The notes: a model not told the origin generated them from the letters alone. Numbered from the stretch's first letter, positions 8,117 to 17,367 are shown. The stretch: 64,000 bases of DNA from an uncultured Johnsonella sp. (GCA_900766185.1 CAAFUL010000014.1:23153-87152); one strand, 5' to 3'. Numbers and translations are program-made.

Positions 8117-8849
8117 GATAAGATTGATAGTTTCATATGACGGAACCAACTACTGCGGTTGGCAAAAGCAGCCCAACGGAATTACCATAGAAGAAGTGCT
8201 TAATAAAAAAATAAGTGAACTATGCGGCGAAGAGATAGAGGTAATAGGAGCGAGCAGAACGGACTCGGGAGTACACGCCTATGGCAATGTAGCCGTATTT
8301 GATACAAATATGAGGATGAGGGCTGATAAGTTCGCTTTTGCAATTAATCAAAGACTGCCGGATGATATAAGAGTGCAGGAGTCGGATGAAGTGGAGCTTG
8401 ATTGGCATCCGAGAAAAAGAGATTGTATAAAAACCTATACATATCGAATACTTAACAGAAAAATAGACATACCCACAGAGCGTCTCTATGCTTATTTTTG
8501 TTATTTCAGACTTGATGTGGATAAGATGAGGGAGGCTACTTCGTATTTCATAGGCACACATGATTTTGCAAGTTTCTGCTCACAAAAAACACAGGCAAGT
8601 ACCACAATACGAACCATATATTCATTGGAAATATTGCAGGATGAAGATATGATTACCATGGTAATAAGGGGAGACGGATTTCTTTATAACATGATTAGAA
8701 TAATAGCGGGAACTCTGATAAAGGTCGGTATAGGCGTATATCCTCCAGAGCATGTTAAAAAAATCTTTGCTTCAAAAAACAGGCTTTCAGCCGGACAGAC
8801 TATGCCTGCAAGGGGACTTACCTTGGTGGAGATAGAATACCTTGAGTAA
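8109..8849 (+). CDS. truA: tRNA pseudouridine(38-40) synthase
   Basis: Converts uridines 38-40 of the tRNA anticodon arm to pseudouridine. 246 residues, the usual length. N-terminal IVSYDGTNYCGWQKQ and the catalytic GASRTDSGVHAYGNVAVF with the essential Asp are intact; FLYNMIRIIAGTLIKVG is the typical C-terminal signature. The start lies inside ecfT, so translation is likely coupled to the ECF genes, an arrangement common in Firmicutes. Confidence 0.95.
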   Translation: MRRIRLIVSYDGTNYCGWQKQPNGITIEEVLNKKISELCGEEIEVIGASRTDSGVHAYGNVAVFDTNMRMRADKFAFAINQRLPDDIRVQESDEVELDWHPRKRDCIKTYTYRILNRKIDIPTERLYAYFCYFRLDVDKMREATSYFIGTHDFASFCSQKTQASTTIRTIYSLEILQDEDMITMVIRGDGFLYNMIRIIAGTLIKVGIGVYPPEHVKKIFASKNRLSAGQTMPARGLTLVEIEYLE

Positions 8850-8867
8850 ATATAGCGTATCTCGAAT

Positions 8868-8978
8868 ACCTAAAACCCGATGGTAACTTAAGTTACAGCT
8901 TAGGTAGGTCACCTTAGTCAAAAAACTAAAAATGTTTAAATTTTATTTATAGATTGGAAGGATGAATGCCGTGCTTAA
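8868..8978. repeat. Dispersed palindromic element, copy B (partial)
   Basis: In the truA-rpmF gap. A palindrome built on ATACCTAAAACCCGATGG and GTTACAGCTTAGGTAGGT (8868-8912) is followed by TAGTCAAAAAACTAAAAATG and TTTAAATTTTATTTATAGAT, ending in GGATGAATGCCG. The second part aligns with the interior of copy A at 5124-5178. The right half with the terminal repeat is missing here. No gene lies in this gap. Confidence 0.55.
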
Positions 8979-8996
8979 ATATAATCAAGAAAACAT

Positions 8997-9025
8997 TTGA
9001 CAAAAGGTTTGTATACAGGTATAAT
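8997..9025 (+). promoter_or_regulatory. Consensus sigma-A promoter for rpmF
   Basis: TTGACA at 8997-9002, 17-base spacer, TATAAT at 9020-9025. Both hexamers match the consensus exactly. It lies 38 bases before the rpmF ATG, so rpmF transcription starts here independently of truA. Confidence 0.8.
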
Positions 9026-9063
9026 TTGTAGAGTTATGACATAAGAGTAGGGAGGTGTTATCT

Positions 9064-9243
9064 ATGTCTATTTGTCCAAAGAACAAATCTTCAAGTGCTA
9101 GAAGAGATAAAAGAAGAGCTAGTTGGAAGATGGCAGCCGTTAATCTTGCCAAGTGCAGCAAATGTGGTGCCTTAATGATGCCTCATAGAGTATGTAAGTC
9201 ATGTGGTTCTTACAATAAGCGTGAGATAGTATCAGTTGACTAG
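9064..9243 (+). CDS. rpmF: 50S ribosomal protein L32
   Basis: Small zinc-ribbon protein of the large ribosomal subunit. 59 residues from the ATG at 9064; a GTG at 9055 overlaps the GGGAGG ribosome site and is rejected. The family core SSSARRDKRRASWKM and the zinc ligands CSKC and CKSC are present. The N-terminus reads MSICPKNKSS, where most L32 proteins read M-A-V-P-K, so there is an extra cysteine near the start. The DUF177/YceD gene that usually precedes rpmF is absent. Confidence 0.93.
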   Translation: MSICPKNKSSSARRDKRRASWKMAAVNLAKCSKCGALMMPHRVCKSCGSYNKREIVSVD

Positions 9244-9254
9244 TCAAATAAAGT

Positions 9255-9281
9255 AGAGTTTGCGCTTGCAAGCTCTTTTTT
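9255..9281 (+). terminator. Rho-independent terminator after rpmF
   Basis: Nine-pair stem (AGAGTTTGC with GCAAGCTCT, one G-U pair) around a GCTT loop, followed by a run of six T. It separates rpmF from plsX. Confidence 0.8.
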
Positions 9282-9317
9282 ATTTAAGCGGCAATAATAA
9301 TTATAGGAGATATAGCT

Positions 9318-10325
9318 ATGTTGACAGTTGCACTGGATGTTATGGGCGGAGACTATGCAGGGGAAGAGATGGTAAAGGGAGCAAAGCTTGCCTTGGAAAA
9401 AAGTCAAAACCTGAGTATAAAGCTGGTAGGTAAAAAAGATTTAATAGAGGGGCTGATAGAAAAGTTATCAGTACCTAAAGATAGAGTATCGGTAGTTGAG
9501 GCAAATGAGATTATAACGAATGAAGAAGCACCGGTTATGGCTGTGCGTGAAAAAAAAGATTCTTCTATAGTTGTGGGTATGAACCTTGTAAAGCAAGGAG
9601 AGGCTAAAGCCTTCGTATCTGCCGGAAGTACGGGTGCGGTACTTGTAGGCGGACAGCTTATAGTAGGCAGAATCAAGGGAGTTTTAAGGGCTGCACTTGC
9701 ACCTGTACTTCCTACTAAAAAAGGAGTTTCTTTGCTTATTGACTGTGGAGCCAATGTTGATGCAAGGTCTGAGCACCTTGTGCAATTTGCCAAGATGGGC
9801 TCGATCTATATGGAAAAAGTATTCGGTATAAATAAGCCTAAAGTCGGAATTGTTAATATAGGAGCCGAAGAAGAAAAGGGTAATGCCTTGGTAAAGGAGA
9901 CATTCCCCTTGTTAAAGATGAGCAAAGATATTAACTTTATAGGCAGTGTAGAAGCCAGAGAGATACCGAGCGGTGATTGTGATGTAATAGTATGTGAGGC
10001 TTTTACCGGCAATGTAATACTTAAACTGTATGAGGGGGTGGGAAAGACCCTGCTTTCAGAAATAAAAAGTGCACTTACAGAAGGTTTTGTCACTAAAATA
10101 GGTGCTTTACTTATAAAATCAGCCTTAAAGAGTAAACTTAAAAAATTCGACACAAGTGAACAGGGGCAAGGCGGTGCTCCAATGCTCGGGCTTAAGGGGC
10201 TGGTGATTAAGGCACACGGAAACTCAAAGGCAAGTGAAATAAGCAAGGCAATATTGCAATGCATAAGTTTTGATGAACAGAATATAACTTCACTTATAGA
10301 AGAAAGTATGCTTAAGGCAGAGTAA
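9318..10325 (+). CDS. plsX: Phosphate acyltransferase PlsX
   Basis: Makes acyl-phosphate from acyl-ACP, the first step of phospholipid synthesis with PlsY. 335 residues, usual length. N-terminal VALDVMGGDYAGEEMVKGA, the AFVSAGSTGAVLVGGQLIVGR region and the CEAFTGNVILKLYEGVGKT signature are all present. The start has AGGAGATATAG upstream. rnc follows after a hairpin; in many Firmicutes acpP lies between plsX and rnc, but no acpP is found here. Confidence 0.94.
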   Translation: MLTVALDVMGGDYAGEEMVKGAKLALEKSQNLSIKLVGKKDLIEGLIEKLSVPKDRVSVVEANEIITNEEAPVMAVREKKDSSIVVGMNLVKQGEAKAFVSAGSTGAVLVGGQLIVGRIKGVLRAALAPVLPTKKGVSLLIDCGANVDARSEHLVQFAKMGSIYMEKVFGINKPKVGIVNIGAEEEKGNALVKETFPLLKMSKDINFIGSVEAREIPSGDCDVIVCEAFTGNVILKLYEGVGKTLLSEIKSALTEGFVTKIGALLIKSALKSKLKKFDTSEQGQGGAPMLGLKGLVIKAHGNSKASEISKAILQCISFDEQNITSLIEESMLKAE

Positions 10326-10337
10326 ATATAAAAGGCA

Positions 10338-10384
10338 AAGGTCGCATTAAATATTATAGTTTTATTTTTAATGCGACTTTTATT
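10338..10384 (+). terminator. Terminator-like hairpin between plsX and rnc
   Basis: Eleven-base perfect stem (GTCGCATTAAA at 10341, TTTAATGCGAC at 10367) with a 15-base AT-rich loop and a following T-rich tract. It probably attenuates plsX readthrough into rnc. Confidence 0.65.
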
Positions 10385-10401
10385 AAAATGAGGGCTGTAA
10401 A

Positions 10402-11103
10402 TTGAATATAAAATTAGAAGAATTTCAAGAAATCATAGGTTATAAATTTAATAATAAATCTTTATTAAAGCAGGCGCTTGTGCACAGTTCTTATGCCAAT
10501 GAAAAGGGTATAGGAAAAAAAGGTTCAAATGAAAGGCTTGAATTTTTAGGGGACGCGGTACTTGAGCTTGTAAGCAGTGAGTTTTTATATGCCAAGTATA
10601 AAGATAAAAGCGAAGGAGAACTAAGTAAACTTCGTGCAAGTTTTGTATGTGAGGCTGCACTTAATTTTTGCTCAAAACAGATAAGACTGGGTGAGTTTGT
10701 CCTACTTGGAAAGGGCGAGGAAACAACCGGAGGAAGAGAAAGACCGAGCATTATATCTGACTGTTTTGAAGCACTTATAGGGGCTATATATTTGGATGGT
10801 GGTTTTGCTAATGCAAAAGAGTTGATATTAAACTATGTACTAAATGATGTTGACAATAAAGTATTCTTTTATGATAGCAAGACAATCTTACAGGAAATAG
10901 TTCAAAAAGACAGCTGCAGTACTTTAGAGTATAAGTTGCTTGAAGAGGCGGGACCCGACCATGAAAAACTTTTTTCAAGTGCGGTTTATATAGACGGGAA
11001 GATGATGGGAAAAGCAAGCGGACACAGCAAAAAAGAAGCGGAGCAGATGGCAGCTTTTAAAGCACTGGAAAAGCTTGGAGCAATAAGTAAAAATTTCAAG
11101 TAG
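10402..11103 (+). CDS. rnc: Ribonuclease III
   Basis: Cleaves double-stranded RNA, including the 30S rRNA precursor. 233 residues from a TTG start (10402) with GAGGG seven bases upstream; no better ATG lies near. Catalytic signature ERLEFLGDAVLELVSSEFLY (~44-63) and the second acidic site FEALIGAIYLDGGF are intact. A double-stranded RNA-binding domain occupies ~155-228. It is followed nine bases later by smc and then ftsY, the classical Firmicutes rnc-smc-ftsY cluster. Confidence 0.94.
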   Translation: MNIKLEEFQEIIGYKFNNKSLLKQALVHSSYANEKGIGKKGSNERLEFLGDAVLELVSSEFLYAKYKDKSEGELSKLRASFVCEAALNFCSKQIRLGEFVLLGKGEETTGGRERPSIISDCFEALIGAIYLDGGFANAKELILNYVLNDVDNKVFFYDSKTILQEIVQKDSCSTLEYKLLEEAGPDHEKLFSSAVYIDGKMMGKASGHSKKEAEQMAAFKALEKLGAISKNFK

Positions 11104-11112
11104 GAGTCTGTA

Positions 11113-14100
11113 ATGTACTTAAAAAAGATAGAGATACATGGCTTTAAATCATTTGCAAATAAAATAGTACTGGACTTTCATGAAGGAATTACAGGCATAG
11201 TAGGTCCTAACGGCTCCGGTAAAAGCAATGTTGCAGATGCCGTCAGATGGGTGCTTGGAGAGCAAAGTGCCAAGCAGCTAAGAGGCGGAAATATGCAGGA
11301 TGTAATATTTGCAGGAACTCAAATAAGAAAGCCGCAGGGTTTTGCCTATGTGGCAATAACCTTGGATAATTCCGACCATTCCTTAGATATAAGCTATGAA
11401 GAGGTTACGGTATCAAGACGCATATATCGCTCGGGAGAAAGTGAATATATGATCAACGGCTCTGCTTGCAGACTTAAGGATATAAGTGAACTTTTTTTTG
11501 ATACCGGTATAGGAAAAGACGGTTATTCAATAATAGGTCAGGGTCAGGTAGAAAAGATATTAAGCGGCAAGGCGGAGGACAGAAGAGAACTTTTTGACGA
11601 AGCTGCCGGAATTACAAAGTATAAAAGAAGAAAACTTTTAGCTGAGAAAAAACTTGAAAATGAAAGAGAAAATCTCCTTAGAGTAAAGGACATATTGTCG
11701 GAACTTTCAAGACAGGTAGGTCCCTTGGAAGAGCAGTCAAAAACTGCAAGAGAATATCTTAAGTTAAGAGAAGAATTAAGAAACCATGATATCAATATAT
11801 TTGTAAAAGAGACCGATAAGCTAAGAAATGACAGCTTAAAGGCAGGTGAACAGGAGCTTATTGCCGGTGAGGAGCTGGAGGGCTTAAATAAAGAACTTGA
11901 AGAGTTAAATAAAAGATATGAAGAGCTTGACAAAGCGGCAACAGAGCTTGATGTGGAAATAGACAGGGTAAAAGGTGATATCAATAATTCAAGTCTTAAA
12001 ATCAGTGATTTTGAAGGAAAGGTTGCCTTATATACTGAACAAGTAAGTAATAATAAACAAAATGATAAAAATATTGAGTTAAGACTTAATACTATATCGG
12101 CGGATATAGAAAGAAAAAATGCAGATATACTGAGATATCGGGAAGATATAAAAAGCCTTAACGAAAAACAAAAATCACAAAATGCTGAAATAAAAAAACT
12201 TGAAGATGAGGTCAAGTCCAAGAATGTATTTATTGCAGATGTGGAAAGTAATATCTCAGAAAGTAAAAGTGAGATATTAAAAAGCCTTAATGAAAAATCA
12301 TCCATACTTACAAGAAATCAAAAGTATGAAACTTTAATAGAGCAGATACGCATAAGAAAAAGTGAAGCGGCTCAAAAGATTATAGATATTAAAACAAATG
12401 AAGCCAGGCTAAGGTCTGATTTTGATAAAGAAAGCCAAAAGCTTTCCGCTCTTAAACTTGAAGAGGGTAAAAAACAGGTAAAGCTTGATGAGGTACTAAA
12501 ACAAATCAGCGAAAAAGCCTCTGAAATAAGTACACTGGATAGCAATGTATCAAAACTGCAAAAAGAATACCAGCACTATAATGCAAGGCTTGAGAGTCTT
12601 AAAAATATAGCTGAAAAGTATGAGGGCTACGGAAATTCCGTAAAAAAAATAATGGAGAATAATAACCTCTCTTCAAAGGGGGTACACGGAGTTATAGCCG
12701 ATATTATTAAGACCGAGAAAAAGTATGAGCTTGCAATAGAAACGGCACTTGGAGGAAGAATACAGAATATTGTTACGGATACGGAAGATACCGCAAAGAG
12801 TTTAATAGATTATCTGAAAAAAAATAAATTCGGAAGGGCTACATTTATACCGCTTACTGCAGTAAAAGAAAGTAAGGATATAAAGGATGTACCTATATTA
12901 AATGAGGACGGAGTACTTGGTACGGCTTCAAAACTTGTATCGGCTGATAGAATATACAGCCCACTGGTATCCAACTTGCTTGGGCGTATAATTGTAGTTT
13001 CCGATATAGAAAAAGCGGTTGTAATAGCTAAAAAGTATAGATATGAATATAGGCTTGTAACTTTAGAAGGAGATCTGTTTAATACCGGAGGTTCTATAAG
13101 CGGAGGAGCTTATAAGAATACAAGCAATCTTCTCGGAAGAAAAAGAGAGCTTGAGGAGCTTGAGGCAAGTATTAAAAGTACTCTTAAAGAAGAAGAGAAG
13201 CTAAGACTTGAGCTTGAGACTCAAAGTAAAAAATATGAAGAGCTTAAAAAAAGCAGAAATGAGTTAAATAATGCTCTGCATGAAATGCAGGTGGAAGTTT
13301 CGGCTCTTAGTGTAAGTGTAGATGCCTATGATAAAAAACTAAAAGACAGTAACCGAGCCACCTCAGAGTTTATGGAAGAAAGAACGAGGCTTGAAGAGGA
13401 AGAGGCAGCTCTATCAAAAGAAAAGCTTGAACTTATTAAAGAGCTTGAAAATATACAAAACATTCATAAAAAAATAGAAACAGATGTAAACGAAGCCGAA
13501 TCGGGCATTGAAACTTACAGACTTGAAAGGGATGAGCTTTTACAAAAACTTTCAGATTTAAGACTTAGCATATCAAGTACAGGGCAAAGTATAAGTTTTA
13601 ATAATGAGAATGTAGAGAGATTAAAACTTGAAATACAAAGGCTTGAGGAAGAAAAGCTTAGGCTTTACAAGGAGAAAGAGGAGAATAAGGATTTACTCTC
13701 AAAAAGGCAGGAAGATATAAGTTCAAGTAAATTTAAGATAGATGAATTAAAATTACAGATAGCAGCGTTACAGGAGGAAGAGCTTAAGTATGCAAAACTT
13801 AAGTCCGAGCAGATAAGAAAACAAAAAGAGGCATTTGCCAAGAAAGACGAATTAAGCAAATCTATTTCCGGCTTGGAAAAGGAAACTTACAGACTTGCAA
13901 CTCAAAAAGAAAAAATTGAGGAAAGGCTGGCACAGCTTTCAAACTATATGTGGCAGGAGTATGAAATAACTCTAAGTACGGCAAAAGAACAGTTTGAAAA
14001 GCCGGAGAGTTCCGATTTATCTTTGGCAGAGGTACAAAGAATTATTCTTGATATTAAAAAGAAGATAAAAGAGCTTGGAGATATCAATGTGCACTCTATT

Positions 14101-14688
14101 GAGGAATACAGAGAAGTAGCTGACAGATATGAACTTATGAAAACTCAATACGAGGATATAATAAGTGCGGAAGCCTCCCTGATAGAAATCATAGAAAATC
14201 TTGATGAACTGATGAGAAAACAATTTTCGGAAAAGTTTGTTGAGATCAACGAGCAATTTAATAAGGTATTTGTAGAGCTTTTCGGAGGAGGAGCCGGAGT
14301 TTTGAAACTGGAGGAAGATGTTGACTTACTTGAATCAGGAATCAGCATCATATCCCAACCTCCGGGGAAAAAGCTTCAAAATATGATGCAACTCTCAGGT
14401 GGAGAAAAGGCACTTACAGCAATATCACTGCTTTTTGCAATACAAAACTTAAAACCCTCGCCCTTTGCTTTATTGGATGAGATAGAGGCGGCTTTAGACG
14501 ACTCTAATGTAGATAGATTTGCCAATTATTTACATAAGCTCAGTAACAGAACTCAGTTTATAGTAATCACTCACAGAAGAGGTACTATGGTAAGTGCCGA
14601 CAGACTTTACGGCATAACCATGCAGGAAAAGGGCATATCTACATTGGTATCTGTAAATTTAGTAGAAGGAGAGTTATCTGATAATTAA
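11113..14688 (+). CDS. smc: Chromosome segregation ATPase SMC
   Basis: Condensin ATPase that compacts and aligns sister chromosomes with ScpA/ScpB. 1191 residues, full family length. Walker A VGPNGSGKSNVADAVRWVLG at ~30; long coiled coil ~165-500; hinge ~515-660 (GVHGVIADIIKTEKKYELAI); second coiled coil ~665-1015; signature LSGGEKALTAISLLF and Walker B PFALLDEIEAALDDSN near the C-terminus. AGGAG lies just after the rnc stop, so rnc, smc and ftsY are probably one transcript. Confidence 0.96.
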   Translation: MYLKKIEIHGFKSFANKIVLDFHEGITGIVGPNGSGKSNVADAVRWVLGEQSAKQLRGGNMQDVIFAGTQIRKPQGFAYVAITLDNSDHSLDISYEEVTVSRRIYRSGESEYMINGSACRLKDISELFFDTGIGKDGYSIIGQGQVEKILSGKAEDRRELFDEAAGITKYKRRKLLAEKKLENERENLLRVKDILSELSRQVGPLEEQSKTAREYLKLREELRNHDINIFVKETDKLRNDSLKAGEQELIAGEELEGLNKELEELNKRYEELDKAATELDVEIDRVKGDINNSSLKISDFEGKVALYTEQVSNNKQNDKNIELRLNTISADIERKNADILRYREDIKSLNEKQKSQNAEIKKLEDEVKSKNVFIADVESNISESKSEILKSLNEKSSILTRNQKYETLIEQIRIRKSEAAQKIIDIKTNEARLRSDFDKESQKLSALKLEEGKKQVKLDEVLKQISEKASEISTLDSNVSKLQKEYQHYNARLESLKNIAEKYEGYGNSVKKIMENNNLSSKGVHGVIADIIKTEKKYELAIETALGGRIQNIVTDTEDTAKSLIDYLKKNKFGRATFIPLTAVKESKDIKDVPILNEDGVLGTASKLVSADRIYSPLVSNLLGRIIVVSDIEKAVVIAKKYRYEYRLVTLEGDLFNTGGSISGGAYKNTSNLLGRKRELEELEASIKSTLKEEEKLRLELETQSKKYEELKKSRNELNNALHEMQVEVSALSVSVDAYDKKLKDSNRATSEFMEERTRLEEEEAALSKEKLELIKELENIQNIHKKIETDVNEAESGIETYRLERDELLQKLSDLRLSISSTGQSISFNNENVERLKLEIQRLEEEKLRLYKEKEENKDLLSKRQEDISSSKFKIDELKLQIAALQEEELKYAKLKSEQIRKQKEAFAKKDELSKSISGLEKETYRLATQKEKIEERLAQLSNYMWQEYEITLSTAKEQFEKPESSDLSLAEVQRIILDIKKKIKELGDINVHSIEEYREVADRYELMKTQYEDIISAEASLIEIIENLDELMRKQFSEKFVEINEQFNKVFVELFGGGAGVLKLEEDVDLLESGISIISQPPGKKLQNMMQLSGGEKALTAISLLFAIQNLKPSPFALLDEIEAALDDSNVDRFANYLHKLSNRTQFIVITHRRGTMVSADRLYGITMQEKGISTLVSVNLVEGELSDN

Positions 14689-14700
14689 GGAGAAATATTT

Positions 14701-15651
14701 ATGGAAGAGAAGAAAAAAGGTTTTTTCAGTAAATTGGTAGCAGGTCTAAGTAAGACCAGAAATGCTATTGTAAGCAGTATAGAGAATGTATTTTTAGGCT
14801 ATAATTCCATAGATGAGGACTTTTATGAAGAACTCGAAGAAATACTTATCATGGGCGATATAGGTATAAAGACCTCAAGTAACATAATAGAGGAAATAAA
14901 AACCAAGGTAAAGGATCTGCATATCAAAGACCCTTCTGAATGTAAGGAGATACTTATAAGCAGCATAAGGGAGCGTATGGAGCTTTGTGAAAGTGCCTAT
15001 GAATTTGAAAACAGAAAATCCGTACTTCTTATAATCGGAGTAAACGGAGTAGGAAAAACTACTTCTGTAGGTAAACTGGCAGGTCAGTTTAAGCAAGCCG
15101 GAAGAAGGGTGCTTGTTGCAGCAGCCGATACATTCAGAGCCGGTGCTATAGAGCAACTTAAGGAGTGGACATACAGGGCAGGAGTGGATATAATTGCACA
15201 GCAGGAGGGTTCCGATCCTGCAGCGGTTGTATACGATGCCTGCAGTGCGGCAAAGGCAAGAGATGTAGATCTGCTTATCTGCGATACTGCAGGAAGACTG
15301 CACAATAAGAAAAATCTTATGGAAGAGCTTAAAAAGATCAACCGAATTATTGATAAGGAATATCCCGATGCTTACAGGGAAACTCTTTTGGTATTGGATG
15401 GTACTACCGGTCAGAATGCTATAGAGCAGGCAAAGCAATTTAGCGAGGTGGCAGATATTACAGGTATCATACTTACCAAGCTTGACGGTACCGCCAAGGG
15501 CGGTATAGCGGTTGCTATACAGGCTGAACTGGGACTTCCTGTTAAGTATATAGGAGTCGGAGAAAAAATTGATGATTTGAATAAATTTAATCCGAAAGAA
15601 TTTGTTGACGCACTCTTTAATATAGAAAAAAGCAGTACTTTGGATGTATAA
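14701..15651 (+). CDS. ftsY: Signal recognition particle receptor FtsY
   Basis: GTPase that docks SRP-ribosome complexes to the membrane Sec translocon. 316 residues: a short N-terminal helix, the N domain (to ~95), then the G domain with GVNGVGKTTSVGKLA (P-loop), DTFRAGAIEQL, DTAGRLHNKKNL and TKLDGTAKGG. The acidic A domain found in proteobacteria is absent, normal for Firmicutes. AAGGAG sits upstream; 12 bases separate it from smc. Confidence 0.95.
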   Translation: MEEKKKGFFSKLVAGLSKTRNAIVSSIENVFLGYNSIDEDFYEELEEILIMGDIGIKTSSNIIEEIKTKVKDLHIKDPSECKEILISSIRERMELCESAYEFENRKSVLLIIGVNGVGKTTSVGKLAGQFKQAGRRVLVAAADTFRAGAIEQLKEWTYRAGVDIIAQQEGSDPAAVVYDACSAAKARDVDLLICDTAGRLHNKKNLMEELKKINRIIDKEYPDAYRETLLVLDGTTGQNAIEQAKQFSEVADITGIILTKLDGTAKGGIAVAIQAELGLPVKYIGVGEKIDDLNKFNPKEFVDALFNIEKSSTLDV

Positions 15652-15855
15652 TTTAATAGGGTCATAAATAAATTCGTATTATGTAAAAATGTTACAATGT
15701 AAGAGGGTATTTATCTATTTATCACAGCCCCAATATCATCAATCTGTAATGTGGTTTTGATGAGGATGGCTTTAGAGACATATAATATATACTTTGCTTA
15801 AGGTGTAACTGATAAAGGGCACAAAAGGAACAGCTTATTAAGAGAAAGGTAGCGG
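15652..15855. other. Gap between ftsY and threonine dehydratase with an imperfect palindrome
   Basis: No gene seen. Around 15726-15774 AGCCCCAATATCATCAA can pair with TTTGATGAGGATGGCT across a short loop and is followed by TTTAGA, which resembles the stem-loop ends of IS200/IS605-type elements such as the better example at 17.2 kb. No T-box or amino-acid riboswitch motif was recognised ahead of the dehydratase gene. Confidence 0.35.
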
Positions 15856-17082
15856 ATGGAAAAATTAACACTGGAGAATTTTAAGAAGGCAGCAGACACA
15901 GTAAAGGAAGTTACAGTTGAAACAAAGCTTATACATAGTGAGTTTTTTTCAATGCAATCAGGGAATAAGATTTATTTTAAGCCGGAAAATATGCAATATA
16001 CCGGAGCATATAAGTTAAGAGGAGCATATTATAAAATATCAACACTAAGTGATGAGGAAAAAATAAACGGCCTTATCACTGCCAGTGCAGGTAATCATGC
16101 TCAGGGGCTTGCTTATGCGGCAAAACTTGCAAAGGTTAAGGCTACGGTTTGTATGCCCATGGTAACTCCGCTTATTAAGATAAACAGAACCAAGTCCTAT
16201 GGAGCTGAGGTTGTGCTTGAGGGTGATGTATTTGATGATGCCTGTGCGGCAGCTTACAGAATAGCTGAAGAGACAGGTGCATGCTTTGTGCATCCTTTTA
16301 ATGATTTGGATGTTGCCACCGGTCAGGGCAGCGTGGCAATGGAGATCATAGATGAACTTCCGGATGTGGATATACTATTGGTGCCTATAGGCGGAGGCGG
16401 TCTAATCACCGGAGTTGCAACCTTGGCAAAATTAATAAATCCCAAAATAAAGATAATCGGAGTGGAGCCGGCAAATGCAGCCTGTATTAAGGCTTCGTTA
16501 AAGGCAGGTAAGATAGTAACACTGGATAAGGCGGATACTATAGCTGACGGTACAGCAGTTAAAAGAGGAGGAGATTTATTATTCCCCTATATAAAAGCAA
16601 ATGTAGATGATATAATAACCATAGAAGACGAAGAACTTATAGTAAGTTTTCTTGATATAGTTGAAAATCATAAAATGATAGCTGAGAATTCAGGACTGCT
16701 TACGGTGGCTGCACTTAAGCACCTGGATGTTAAGGATAAAAAAATAGTTTGTATACTAAGCGGCGGTAATATGGATGTAATAACTATGGCTTCGCTGATA
16801 CAGCATGGACTTATACAAAGAGACAGAATATTTACAGTATCGGTGCTTCTTCCGGATAAACCGGGTGAGCTTGCCAAGGTATCGGCTATACTTGCAAGCG
16901 AAAAAGGCAATGTAGTAAAACTTGAGCATAATCAGTTTATAAGTATAAACAGAAATGCAGCAGTTGAGCTTAGACTTACCATAGAAGCTTACGGTACGGA
17001 TCATAAGAATGCAATAGTAGGCAGATTAAAGCAGGAAGGTTACAGACCACAGCTTGTCAACGCTAAAGGTGTGTATGTTTAG
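15856..17082 (+). CDS. ilvA: Threonine ammonia-lyase (threonine dehydratase) with ACT domain
   Basis: PLP enzyme that deaminates threonine to 2-oxobutanoate. 408 residues. The PLP lysine lies in QYTGAYKLRGAYYKI; the phosphate-binding glycine loop is PIGGGGLITGVA; the Asn/Gly pocket SAGNHAQGLAYAAK is intact. A single C-terminal ACT-like regulatory domain begins near residue 325 (FTVSVLLPDKPGELAKVSAI). The one-ACT architecture of ~400 residues fits the catabolic (TdcB-like) or IlvA-short subgroup; biosynthetic versus catabolic use cannot be decided here. It stands alone between gaps. Confidence 0.9.
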   Translation: MEKLTLENFKKAADTVKEVTVETKLIHSEFFSMQSGNKIYFKPENMQYTGAYKLRGAYYKISTLSDEEKINGLITASAGNHAQGLAYAAKLAKVKATVCMPMVTPLIKINRTKSYGAEVVLEGDVFDDACAAAYRIAEETGACFVHPFNDLDVATGQGSVAMEIIDELPDVDILLVPIGGGGLITGVATLAKLINPKIKIIGVEPANAACIKASLKAGKIVTLDKADTIADGTAVKRGGDLLFPYIKANVDDIITIEDEELIVSFLDIVENHKMIAENSGLLTVAALKHLDVKDKKIVCILSGGNMDVITMASLIQHGLIQRDRIFTVSVLLPDKPGELAKVSAILASEKGNVVKLEHNQFISINRNAAVELRLTIEAYGTDHKNAIVGRLKQEGYRPQLVNAKGVYV

Positions 17083-17114
17083 TATGAACCATTTTAAATA
17101 ATAATTTTATATAA

Positions 17115-17145
17115 GAGAACATCCGTTTTTGAAATTTATGTTCTC
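17115..17145 (+). repeat. Inverted repeat after the threonine dehydratase gene
   Basis: GAGAACAT (17115) and ATGTTCTC (17138) form a perfect eight-base stem with a 15-base loop. No T tract follows, so it is either a weak terminator or the edge of the mobile remnant next to it. Confidence 0.4.
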
Positions 17146-17157
17146 ATGCTGATTTGA

Positions 17158-17328
17158 AATAATGCTACCGCAATCCCACCGGCTTTAGACGTTGGGTTGA
17201 GGTAGTATAAGAAAAAACAATAGGGTAGGGACTGCCCGAATTAACGCCTGTGGAGATAGTAGGTTGCGAGGTCAGTGAAGCAGGAAGCCCATAGGCTTTA
17301 GACTATGGGCAGTTCACTGTTGTAAAAT
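17158..17328 (+). mobile_element. IS200/IS605-type remnant: tnpB C-terminal codons plus right-end stem-loop
   Basis: Codons from 17222 read RVGTARINACGDSRLRGQ then stop (17276-17278), which matches the C-terminal tail typical of TnpB proteins (the INACGDS motif). Directly after come CAGGAAGCCCATAGGC and TTTAGACTATGGGCAGTTCA, a hairpin (GCCCATAG with CTATGGGC) typical of the right end and guide-RNA scaffold of tnpB elements. A second, more diverged hairpin (CTACCGCAATCCCA with TGGGTTGAGGTAG, loop CCGGCTTTAGACG) lies at 17163-17205. The rest of tnpB and any tnpA are gone. The identification rests on remembered family motifs. Confidence 0.65.
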
Positions 17329-17367
17329 ATTCAAAATTCAACTTATAACAGCCAAGGGGATCAATAT

